DNA from: Diplonema papillatum
Taxonomy: Eukaryota > Euglenozoa > Diplonemea > Diplonemida > Diplonemidae
Reading direction: 5' to 3'
Length of the DNA: 64,000 nucleotides
NCBI GenBank assembly: GCA_030068145.1
Contig: JAPJBO010000169.1
Span: forward strand, 248,001 to 312,000
Both the position numbers and the translations under genes were made by a program. Shown in pieces: positions 1-9,425 of the stretch. How positions within the stretch are numbered: position 1 is the first letter of the stretch; every line of letters begins with the position of its first letter. Below the pieces are notes generated by a model, which had not been told where the DNA came from, did no database searches, and saw only the letters and a list, made by a program, of their open reading frames with translations.

Positions 1-2870
1 CAATGCTGAAACGACAGCGAGACCTCGGGACCCATGGAGTCGACACGCGACGACCGGTCCGGCTGTCAACGCTTGCAAGTACGGACAAACGAGCCTGCTG
101 TCTCGCATGCATGTTTGATGCCGGCAAACAGTCTTCTTCGAAGGAAAAGAGAGTGCAAGACTCTAAAAGGAATGAAACCATCAGGGACCACTGCCCTCTG
201 TTGTGTTGTGGGGAAGGGGGCTACACAGCGGACCGGTCATGGCCATGATCACGGGTAGAGTGCGTTTAGTTTCTGCCCAGTCAGTCTGCGAGGGTGGCCA
301 ACCAGTTCGAGAGAGTGACCGCACCCAGCAAATGGCCGGTCCCCCGTGTGGGACTGTTTCCCCACACTGGTGCTTACCTGCTCGTGACTCCGTCCTTTAC
401 TACACGGACACATTGGGCGGACATTCAGCGTGGAAGCTGAGTTTGCAATTGCAGACAGGGGCAGCGTTGTGAGTCTGGTTCGTCTGTCATGGCGTAGCGC
501 GGCACGGCCAGAACTATTTATACCCCGAGCACACACAGGTAAATCCCAGGGCGGTGGGGAGGGAGATAGCGTTTCGTACTGCGTGGTCCTGCCAACAGCC
601 TCGGGTGGCTGTAGGCGTGTGGTTTGCGCTGGTAGCCTCTTTTTGTTGCTCGATGAACGAGAGCTGTAAGGAAATAGCGCGGAACCGGTTGTTCGTAGTT
701 TACACTACCATTGATTGACCGGGTGACGCTCCACCTGTACAAAGGAAAGCGTTCGCCGTCTTTGTTTGCACACTTTCTCGAGACGGGGTTCGTTCGTTTC
801 TGTCTCTTTCTGAAGGGGAACGGGTGAGGTTCGAGGTTGCTTGTCCATATGCGCAATAAAAACAGAGTACGGAACAATGGTTCGGTTGACGGAAGCATGG
901 GCGACGTGTTAGCAGAACAGTCTTTTCCTCACTATTGCTTGACAGGGTCTGCCACGCCAACACTATCTGCGGATGCGTCAGGGGATGTGACAGTAACTGC
1001 CGGTGTCACCGGACAGTGCCTGGCGTGTGCCCCTTCGGAGAAACCTGACGCGATACCGGCTACTGGGACTCGGCACGGCACACAACACACACGTGGGAGG
1101 GACTTCACCTGCTGCAGCGGGAACGTGCGAAGCCTCGGTATTGCAGTTGGACTGGGATGGCACATCGCTACATAACCTTTACGCAGGTGTCCGAAGGCAA
1201 GCTGGGCAAGGACAGAAATCTCGTGTGGAGCATAGCCTATGCCATAGGGGTAAAAGCTTGCTCGATGCACAGACAGGGTGCTCGATTCATGTGCAGGGGT
1301 ACAAGAGATCAGCCATGCACCTTCTTTTCAGTCCAACTCCTTGTCTGTGCGTTTTGCGCTGTCTAGCATATAAAGGAAACATTCTGGACTGCAAAAAAGG
1401 CCGACTGTGCGTTAGTGGATAGTATGGATAGTAGAAAAATGGATAGTAGTAGATCACGCGCCGACCTGAATACTTGTTTACTGTCCAGAGGATTTCCTTT
1501 TTTCGGCCAATTGGTTTTGCTTGAGTCGCTTTGCTCACTATCCAGCTTTTTTTCTCCCGCCCGACTGCGGAGAAACAGGAAAGGCAAGGAGGTGGAGAGG
1601 GCTGTAGGGCGGGGGGACGCGCCCGGGTCGTGTGGCTGCTCACGGTGAACACCAGCCGCAGAAGATGGGGTGAAAGAGGGTGTGGGGGAACTTGTGAGAG
1701 AAGGCGGAGCGAATCGCCACGTATTTCATCCGTCCCTACCCGAAGAACGGGTGTGTACATTCCTGTTGCGCGCGCTTTTGTAAAATAGTTTTTGTGTGTG
1801 TCTTGTCTGCAGGATCATAGCTCTGACCTCGACCGACATCGCAGTTCGCTACCACTGGGAGGAACAGAACGATCTCTCGGGAGGCGAACGCAGCGTGCAG
1901 AACTTGGGGGTTCTTCGTCAGGACAAGAGCCACACACGACTTGTATTCTTGCCAGCTAAGTTCACTATCCTTGGCATTGCGAACCACGTTTGCAGCTTCC
2001 CCTTGCTGTTCCCGCGACCACGGTAACAGAGGCGGAAGATATGTGCCAAAGGTCTTCCGCTGAACTCAGCGAACTTGTTCCAAATAAGCAAGCAGAAAGT
2101 TCAGCTTGTGACCCTGGCACCAGGTCCACAGGACAACACCGCGCCCGGAGGAGCAACTGTGAACCTGACACGTGCCCCTTCTTCTCGTCTGCATTCTGTG
2201 TGTTCAGTACCGATGTCAACAACCTTCCAGCAAAAGCTGGTTTTTGGACTAGAAAACACCCCTCAAGCTAGTACTTTACTCGCGGGGGTTTTCCGTCGTG
2301 GGTTCGTTCCTTCCTGGATCGCCTGTTTCTTCAGAAAAGAATCTGTATCGTTGCAAAAGCAGAAAGGCCGTTAGTCCAGCACAGGTCTGGAAGCCGATGT
2401 TCCGCTTCAAGAATTCTGGATCGAAATCGCGCTCACCAATATTGTTCATCTTCTGTGCGAAAGAACTGTGCGGTTCGTGATGATCTTTCTGCTGTCTTTC
2501 GTTGTGAAAGCTTCGGCCCGTCGTGCCTATCGAGAACGAAGCCACAAGGATGACGACAGAAATTGAGGGATTTTTGACTGATCTGGCACCGTACGGGAGA
2601 GGTCAAGATAAGCCAAGCATTCCGAAGGCGCCCTGAGACAGGCTCCGGTGTTCATCATATGCTTCCCTCAACTGCTTCGATGGAGCGGGCTTTCAGCCCT
2701 CTATCGTGCCGGCAGCGGCCATGTTCATCAGAATGTAACCTAAAACAGGAACGGGTCCAATGACCGACACGCCTTTCCGTGCACTTAGTGTGATACGGCA
2801 TTCGGCTTTCGGGGACAGGAATCACCATGAAGCTCGCTACATAGGCTTTCCACGCTGTCGTGTGCGGGAA
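1..2870. other. Stretch with no recognisable gene
   Basis: I see no convincing coding region here. Open frames are short (under 160 codons), overlap on both strands and have no recognisable motifs. A minus-strand frame at 2276-2545 (89 codons) and a short ATGGATAGTAG-like direct repeat near 1425-1450 are the only structures I noticed. The 3' flank of the surface-protein gene, whose stop codon is at 2871-2873, lies at the right edge. Confidence 0.4.
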
Positions 2871-5800
2871 CTAGCCGAGAGCGAACGGGTCGGTCACCGC
2901 GTTCACGCTTCCGGGAAAGACGTAAAGCACCCCAGCCACAGCAGCGATGCCAACACCGGCAACCGTCCCCGCGATGATGGCAGCAGTGGCCACGCTGCTA
3001 ATCTTGTCGTCATCTTCGTTCAGATCGGTAGCCGCTTGGCGTACTGGCTCAGGTGTTTCCGGGACGGAAGTGTCAGGAGGTGAGGGAGAAATGGGAGTTG
3101 CGGTATTCGGCGCTTTCGTTCGAGGAGACTGTGATGGTTCGTCTGTAAGGGGCGCGACCGTCTTGGGAGCAGATGTGGGCGGAGCCGCTGTGGGTGGTGA
3201 ACTGGTTGGCGGAGCAGATGTAGGTGGTGCGGATGTAGGCGGTGCAGATGTAGGCGGTGCAGATGTTGGCGGTGCAGATGTTGGCGGTGCAGATGTAGGC
3301 GGTGCTAATGTAGGCGGTGAAGATGTAGGCGGTGCAGATGTAGGCGGTGCAGATGTTGGCGGTGCAGATGTAGGCGGTGCTAATGTAGGCGGTGAAGATG
3401 TAGGCGGCGCAGATGTAGGCGGTGCAGATGTAGGTGGTGCAGATGTAGGCGGTGCTAATGTAGGCGGTGAAGATGTAGGCGGTGCAGATGTAGGCGGCGC
3501 AGATGTAGGCGGTGCAGATGTAGGTGGTGCAGATGTAGGCGGTGCTAATGTAGGCGGTGCGGATGACGGTGTGTCCGTCGGTGGCGCTTGCGAAGGGGTG
3601 CTTGTTGGCGGTACCGACGTAGGTGGTGCAGATGTGGGCGGTGCTAATGTAGGCGGTGCGGATGACGGTGTGTCCGTCGGTGGCGCTTGCGAAGGGGTGC
3701 TTGTTGGCGGTACCGACGTAGGTGGTGCAGATGTGGGCGGTGCTAATGTAGGCGGTGCGGATGACGGTGTGTCCGTCGGTGGCGCTTGCGAAGGGGTGCT
3801 TGTTGGCGGTACCGACGTAGGTGGTGCAGATGTGGGCGGTGCTAATGTAGGCGGTGCGGATGACGGTGTGTCCGTCGGTGGCGCTTGCGAAGGGGTGCTT
3901 GTTGGCGGTACCGACGTAGGTGGTGCAGATGTGGGCGGTGCTAATGTAGGCGGTGCGGATGACGGTGTGTCCGTCGGTGGCGCTTGCGAAGGGGTGCTTG
4001 TTGGCGGTACCGACGTAGGTGGTGCAGATGTGGGCGGTGCTAATGTAGGCGGTGCGGATGACGGTGTGTCCGTCGGTGGCGCTTGCGAAGGGGTGCTTGT
4101 TGGCGGTGCAGACGTAGGTGGTGCAGATGTGGACGGTGCAGATGTTGGCGGTGCAGATGTTGGCGGTGCAGATGTAGGTGGTGCTAATGTAGGCGGTGCA
4201 GATGTAGGTGGTGCTAATGTAGGTGGTGCAGATGTAGGCGGTGCGGATGTAGGCGGCGCAGATGTAGGCGGTGCAGATGTTGGGGGTGCAGATGTTGGGG
4301 GTGCAGATGTTGGCGGTGCGGATGTAGGTGGTGCAGATGTAGGCGGTGCTAATGTAGGCGGTGCGGATGACGGTGTGTCCGTCGGTGGCGCTTGCGAAGG
4401 GGTGCTTGTTGGCGGTACCGACGTAGGTGGTGCAGATGTAGGCGGTGCTAATGTAGGCGGTGCGGATGACGGTGTGTCCGTCGGTGGCGCTTGCGAAGGA
4501 GTGGCTGTTGGCGGTGCAGACGTAGGTGGTGCAGATGTAGGCGGTGCAGCTGTTGGGGGCGCAGATGTTTGCGGTGCAGATGTAGGCGGCGCAGATGTAG
4601 GTGGTGCAGATGTTGGCGGTGCAGATGTAGGCGGTGCGGATGTAGGCGGTGCAGATGTAGGCGGTGCAGATGTAGGCGGTGCAGATGTTAGCGGTGCGGA
4701 TGTAGGCGGTGCAGATGTAGGCGGTGCGGATGTAGGTGGTGCAGATGTAGGCGGTGCAGATGTAGGCGGTGAAGATGTAGGTGGTGCCGATGTAGGCGGT
4801 GCTAATGTAGGCGGTGCGGATGATGGTGCGCTCGTCGCTGGCGCTTGCGAAGGGGTGGTTGTGAGTGGTACAGACGTAGGTGGTGCAGATGTGGGCGGTG
4901 CTAATGTCAGCGGTGCGGATGACGGTGTGTCCGTCGGCGGCGCTTGCGAAGGAGTGGCTGTTGGCGGTGCAGACGTAGGTGGTGCAGATGTGGACGGTGC
5001 AGATGTAGGCGGTGCGGATGTTGAAGGTGCAGATGTCGGGGGTGCAGATGTTGGGGGTGCAGATGTTGGGGGTGCAGATGTCGGGGGTGCAGATGTCGGA
5101 GGCGCAGATGTTGGGGGTGCAGATGTAGGCGGTGCGGATGTTGAAGGTGCAGATGTCGGGGGTGCAGATGTCGGAGGCGCAGATGTTGGGGGTGCGGATG
5201 TCGGAGGCGCAGATGTCGGAGGTGCCGACGTCGGAGGTGCAGATGTTGGAGGTGCAGATGTCGGAGGTGAGGATGTAGGAGGGGCACTTGTCGCAGGAGC
5301 TTCGGTCGGAGCTGGCACTCGAAGCGGGAAGGATCGTATCTCACAGCTTGCCGTGTCAGTCGCGTTGTTCCAAACAAAGACGAAGCTGTCAACCGAAAAC
5401 GTCGCAGCACTGGGAGACTGCTTGTTCCAAAGGGAAAATGAAGCAATTTCCAAGATGTCATCGAAACCGTATCCGTCGTATTCATAAACCGCAGACAGCT
5501 TCGCATCAGTACCACCTGTTGATGCATAGACATAGACGCAAGTTGCTTCGTCCCGCAGGCAGGCCACTGCAGAACTTTTTACTTCGCCAGAGTTAACAAT
5601 GACTCGAGGAACTGCCGTCTTGCCAGAAAACACGCTTGCTATGTCGAGCTCTGACGCAAATACAGGGCCTGCGAACAACGCCCCGTCCTGTGACGCATAG
5701 GAAACTCGCATAACACCGCCCCCTGAGGCGATATTGATGCTTGGGTCAGCAAACGTGTCCACCTTTGCTTTCAATGGTACTATACTTCCTACCTCCTTGC

Positions 5801-5894
5801 GGAGTTCGACGTCGACGTGCTTGAAGAAGAGCTCTTCCTGTCCAAATATGGCATATGCGAATGCAAAGGAGCTGTTGTCGCGAATACCGAATAC
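2871..5894 (-). CDS. Surface glycoprotein, exon 3: module, APPTS stalk, membrane anchor
   Basis: This is the last exon (1007 codons plus stop) of a three-exon gene whose protein would be about 1562 residues. The exon starts after a CACAG acceptor at 5895-5896 and opens with V-F-G-I-R-D. This aligns with the first residues of exon 2 (V-T-A-P-V-A), so it carries a second copy of the same globular module, about 190 residues with conserved Cys pairs such as AVACLRDEATCVYVY. Next come about 700 residues of Pro/Thr/Ser/Ala pentads (APPTS), then an acidic linker, a roughly 25-residue hydrophobic span beginning ATAAIIAGTVAG, and a short tail ending DPFALG. The layout fits a type I membrane protein that holds a globular head off the cell on a rigid stalk, probably heavily O-glycosylated. 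The function of the head is unknown. The plus-strand VGGAD frame across the same bases is a shadow. Confidence 0.8.
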   Translation of the reverse strand, partial: VFGIRDNSSFAFAYAIFGQEELFFKHVDVELRKEVGSIVPLKAKVDTFADPSINIASGGGVMRVSYASQDGALFAGPVFASELDIASVFSGKTAVPRVIVNSGEVKSSAVACLRDEATCVYVYASTGGTDAKLSAVYEYDGYGFDDILEIASFSLWNKQSPSAATFSVDSFVFVWNNATDTASCEIRSFPLRVPAPTEAPATSAPPTSSPPTSAPPTSAPPTSAPPTSAPPTSAPPTSAPPTSAPPTSAPSTSAPPTSAPPTSAPPTSAPPTSAPPTSAPPTSAPPTSAPSTSAPPTSAPSTSAPPTSAPPTATPSQAPPTDTPSSAPLTLAPPTSAPPTSVPLTTTPSQAPATSAPSSAPPTLAPPTSAPPTSSPPTSAPPTSAPPTSAPPTSAPPTSAPLTSAPPTSAPPTSAPPTSAPPTSAPPTSAPPTSAPPTSAPQTSAPPTAAPPTSAPPTSAPPTATPSQAPPTDTPSSAPPTLAPPTSAPPTSVPPTSTPSQAPPTDTPSSAPPTLAPPTSAPPTSAPPTSAPPTSAPPTSAPPTSAPPTSAPPTSAPPTLAPPTSAPPTLAPPTSAPPTSAPPTSAPSTSAPPTSAPPTSTPSQAPPTDTPSSAPPTLAPPTSAPPTSVPPTSTPSQAPPTDTPSSAPPTLAPPTSAPPTSVPPTSTPSQAPPTDTPSSAPPTLAPPTSAPPTSVPPTSTPSQAPPTDTPSSAPPTLAPPTSAPPTSVPPTSTPSQAPPTDTPSSAPPTLAPPTSAPPTSVPPTSTPSQAPPTDTPSSAPPTLAPPTSAPPTSAPPTSAPPTSAPPTSSPPTLAPPTSAPPTSAPPTSAPPTSSPPTLAPPTSAPPTSAPPTSAPPTSSPPTLAPPTSAPPTSAPPTSAPPTSAPPTSAPPTSAPPTSSPPTAAPPTSAPKTVAPLTDEPSQSPRTKAPNTATPISPSPPDTSVPETPEPVRQAATDLNEDDDKISSVATAAIIAGTVAGVGIAAVAGVLYVFPGSVNAVTDPFALG
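3195..5290 (-). repeat. Minisatellite coding the APPTS stalk (15-bp and 99-bp units)
   Basis: The stalk is encoded by 15-bp units (GGCGGTGCAGATGTA on the plus strand). Superimposed is a 99-bp higher-order unit that adds TPSQAPPTDTPSS. Near-identical copies start at about 3562, 3661, 3760, 3859, 3958 and 4057, with diverged copies near 4366, 4465 and later. All unit lengths are multiples of three, so array length can change without loss of frame. The near identity of the six adjacent copies points to recent unequal exchange or slippage. Confidence 0.9.
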
Positions 5895-6040
5895 CTGTGA
5901 AAGTTGTATGGTGCAACGCAGGACAGAATCTATATCAGTCTAATTCGTTGTGATTTGTTTTCCAGCAACAGCCAAACCAGGGGTCTTTATAAGTTGGTGC
6001 AATTCCCTTATATCCCAACACTTGAAAGTTTGTTCCGTAT

Positions 6041-6082
6041 ATCCCAATGGGATTGCATGGGGCAAGGCAATCCCATTGGGAT
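6041..6082. repeat. Perfect 15-bp stem hairpin near the intron 3' end
   Basis: ATCCCAATGGGATTG at 6041-6055 is exactly complementary to the inverted arm at 6068-6082, with a 12-base loop. It lies about 150 bases inside the intron from the exon 3 acceptor. It may be a small foldback relic or could present RNA structure near the splice site. Confidence 0.7.
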
Positions 6083-6152
6083 TTTAAGAAACAAAATTTG
6101 CTTACCGCAGAACCTGACCAGACCAGTCCGACCAGTCTGGACGGCCTGACCA

Positions 6153-8046
6153 CACGGTGCACTAGTAAAAGTGAAAAAGGTGTTTTGACTAGTCATTTTA
6201 CTAGTGAAAAAGCATGACTAGTGCACTAGTAAAAATGACTAGTGCACTAGTAAAAACACTAGTAAAAATGACTAGTGCACTAGTCAAAATGACTAGTGCA
6301 CTAGTCAAAATGACTAGTGTCCTAGTAGAAATCCACCTGTTCCGAACCGAAATCTGGGCTGGTTTGTAAAGTTCAGAGGGTCCCACCGCAAAACTGTACC
6401 CTACCGTTGCGCTTGCTACCGTGTTCGGAATAATGTTGGACCGGGAAAAAGTCGAAATACTTTTCCAAACCCCAAAACTTGGGCCAAAAGTCCAAAAAGG
6501 TTCCGGTCCAAGTATGGACTTACGGAGCAAGCCGGCATGCCGCGGAAGGACTCGACCTCGGCGAGCTCGCAGTGAAGCGAGCGTCGCTGAGTGAAGGCGA
6601 CGTCCTGGCCGCCGAGTGGCGGACACGCGCGTTTTTGACGCGGTGGATGCCGACGACAGCGGGCTGCTGACGTTCAAGGAGTTGATCAAGTATAGCCGGT
6701 CCCGGACGTCGTGTTCCGGCACGTGGTCGGCGACGGGGGCAATCTCATGAGTCGCCCCCGTCATGTGCTTGTCTAAGCGACCCAGGCTATGCCCATAGTC
6801 ATGATCGTGCACCACGGGTGTTAAGGACAAACAGAAACTAAAGGTAACCTGAACCAATTTGGACGCGTTTCGGCCCGGAATTCGGGAAGCTTTGAAATGT
6901 TCGTACATTCTGCCGGTCCCATCATTTGTGTAACGGAAACACGAAACGAGTGCAAAAGCTGCTTGGGTCAGACTTCAAAATACCGCCAAAAAGTGAAAAC
7001 CCCAGGGAAAAGTCCAAAACTTTCAGAACCTCCAAAAAGTCCAAAAAGAAATTCCGGTCCAATGATTTTCCGAACGCAGTTCCCAACGCGAATCCTTACT
7101 GTGCGATAGACGAAAGCTTGGGGTCAGTTGTCTGCCACGAGCGTCATTCAACAAAGCCAGTTCTGCAGGAATAAGTCATGATTACTCGTCGGTTTGTGTT
7201 TTGCGGAGAACTGTGGTCGCTTTTTTGGTGGGCCACCCACCCCCACTCTTCCCCCACAGGAAGCGTGCCACAGGCTACAAGAATGGTTTTCCGCGGCGGC
7301 GTGAAAGAGGAAGTCTCCAAGCACTCCATGAGAGAGTGCCTCCAACACTTGAAAGCGGAGCACATAGCAGTGAGCAACTATTTGTGGAATGTGCACAACA
7401 CAAAGCCTTGCCTGCAAACAGTTCGCAGGCGGACAAAGCCAGCACCTGTTGCACATTCATGTTGGGAAGCTCGGCAAGAAGACCTGCCGACCATCTCTCA
7501 TTTCTTCGTGGGTTTTAGGGAACCCACTACTGTAAATGCACTGTGTCGGGTGCGATGCCAAGGCGATAGGAGCGCCATGAGCGACAAGCCGAATCTACGG
7601 ACCAGAGTTTGAATGTGGTCGGAAGCCCGCATTATGTCCAGTGTCTGAGACCTGTCACGACATGTCTCTGACCTCACCGTAGGGATAGCACTGTCGTTTG
7701 CACTATGTTTGCTAAGCCATACAAGCTCAGGAACTTTCCAACCAAAAACCTCGCAACTCGGCCTGTCGCTCGCGAAAACTGGGGTTGCCCAGGTGGTTTG
7801 TGGTGTCTGGGCACCGGTGGTCACGGTAGTGCCGTGAAACCCCTCGAAAACTCTCGAAACACCCAGGATTTGGGTCCAGGTTAGGTGGATTTTGTCTAAA
7901 TCACTAGTCATTTTTACTAGTGCACTAGTCATTTTTACTAGTGCACTAGTCATTTTTACTAGTGGCACTAGTCATTTTACTAGTCAAAATTTTGACTAGT
8001 AAAACCACTAGTCAAAGTCAAAAAAGTCCTTGACTAGTGCACCGTG
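6153..8046. mobile_element. Non-autonomous inverted-repeat element with ACTAGT tandem ends
   Basis: Both ends carry the inverted terminus CACGGTGCACTAGT (left at 6153, right ending 8046). Just inside lie arrays of ACTAGTGCACTAGTCAAAATG-like units, about 180 bp on the left and 140 bp on the right in opposite orientation, closed by AGGTGGATTT and its complement. The 1.5-kb interior has no transposase-like frame; several short frames near 7178-7612 have no motifs. No clear target-site duplication is visible, perhaps because the right end abuts another repeat. The superfamily is unassigned, but the architecture matches Mutator-type elements with tandem-repeat terminal inverted repeats. Confidence 0.7.
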
Positions 8047-8160
8047 AATAGTTCGGGCAGCTGAGTCCGGGCGAAGCTAAGTTCCGGTGAAGCAAAGCAA
8101 AGTTCGGGCGAAGCAAAGTTCGGGTTCTGGTGATGCTGAGTTCGGCGTGTGGTAGCAAGT
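8047..8160 (-). repeat. GAACTTTGCTTCGCCC-type tandem array, left arm
   Basis: Short units of about 16-17 bp read on the minus strand as GAACTTTGCTTCGCCC or GAACTTAGCTTCACC. The same units recur at 16392-16830 and 40978-41612. On the minus strand the array directly follows the SINE body through the shared linker GGGTACTGGC. Confidence 0.75.
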
Positions 8161-8383
8161 TTAGCCTGTGACGGCAAGTTCGGTGCCAGTACCCGGGGGG
8201 GAGACCCCCCCGACTCCGTTTCCCGCGGTGACCCAAATACCGCGAGATACATTGGACCCCGAAACGCAACAAACCTCGAAAACAATCTTCGACCGGGAAA
8301 GTGTCACGGGCGGGGTCCGAACTCGGGCCTACCGGCCTGAAGGCCGACGCCCGGTCACTCTGCCACCCGCATACCTTTTGGAT
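8160..8383 (-). mobile_element. tRNA-derived SINE copy
   Basis: Read on the minus strand, it starts with a tRNA-like head containing an A-box (GGGTGGCAGAGTGACCGGG) and a B-box (GAGTTCGGACCCC) at tRNA spacing. A body follows (CGTTTCGGGGTCCAATG, then GCGGTATTTGGGTCACC and a G-run). A second copy in opposite orientation lies at 14380-14592. The acceptor ends do not pair, so it is not a working tRNA gene. It would have been an RNA polymerase III-transcribed retroposon needing a LINE in trans. Confidence 0.7.
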
Positions 8384-9425
8384 GGTTATCGGTTATCGGT
8401 TATCGGTACGGTGGATACCTGTCTCGAGTAAAGTTAGTTCTTGAGAACAGGTGAGGTGGTTCCTTGTGCCTCCCCGTCGCCATCCTTGGCGCGTTGTTTG
8501 TTTTCGTGTTCGGTTTCGTTCTTTGTTTTTACGGTCTCACGTTGTGGTGGGGGGGTTCAGTGAGCTTTTTACTTTGCCCGCCCTCCCCTACTCCCGGAAC
8601 TGAACGGAGGGGAAATGGAAATAAGAAGTGGGTGGTCTGCAGGGCTTTTCCTGGGGTCGGTGAGCGTTTGCGTCTTAGTTCGCCCTCCCGACGCCGGTTC
8701 GGATCCAGGAGATTGTTCCTTGGTTGCACTTGTTATAAAACGTTTACTTCATGCAGTTTTCTATCTGCATCCCGGTGACCGCTCGTAAGCTTGCTTCACC
8801 CTTTCTTTGGCCCTTCCTCTGGCCAGGTGTGCATGCTGTCGGTGCACCGTGCATTCCTCTGACTCAGTCAGAGCGTTGTTGTGCAGGCATGGCGCCTTTG
8901 CGTTGCCGCAGTCTGTTGATTGCGCAATCTCTACTTGTTTGCCCTCCCGTTCTTTTCTTTCATAGGCATTGGCCGGTTAGCGGTCTAAGCTGCTGCTGCG
9001 GTTGCTGCTTGCGTCTGAGCGTCGATGTGGCGAGTCTTCGTCAAGCCCAGTCGTTCGAGCTTGTAGCGCTGTCGAGGTCCAGCGCGTCGGCAAAGTTGGG
9101 TCCTCCTGCCTGCGGCGTTTCGTGAAAGGCGGGGGTTTGGGGGTCGGGCAGGTCCTCCAGTATCTGGTACCTCGCCACGAGCCCAGCGTCCTGCAGGTAC
9201 GCGAGCGCTGCCTCCGGGTGCTCGAAGAGCAGGGGCCAGAGCATCTTGTGCCTCGACCCTGGCGCCGGTAGCTCCCTCGGGACCTTCTGGTCGGCTTCGA
9301 ACACCTGCCTCCACATCGGCGCCCTCATGGCGTACCCGACTTTGCACTCGAGGAACAGGTGCGTGATCGGGCAGACGGGCGTCGCGTCGCAAAGCTCGCA
9401 CGGACGGACTCTCTGCCTTTCTTCT
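8384..9425 (-). mobile_element. 5'-truncated RNase H LINE, 3' end with heptamer tail (copy 1)
   Basis: On the minus strand the copy runs from the C-terminal Zn-knuckle coding part (about 9420) through the stop and a roughly 550-bp 3' UTR to GGTATCCACCGTACC followed by (GATAACC)3. It is 5'-truncated at the junction with copy 2 near 9425. The C-terminal coding part (8985-9479 region) closely matches copies 2 and 4 but has small length differences. Tandem heptamer tails instead of poly(A) are typical of I-clade LINEs. Confidence 0.7.

Noticed and set aside
2947-5487. 846-codon plus-strand frame (VGGADVGG repeats)
   Set aside because: It is the antisense shadow of the APPTS stalk: the 15-bp unit has no stop in several frames. 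The minus frame has a globular module, splice acceptor and membrane span; the plus frame has none.
8384-8412. Interstitial telomere repeat
   Set aside because: The GGTTATC heptamer does not match known telomere motifs and always follows the same LINE 3' end, so it is a retroposon tail.
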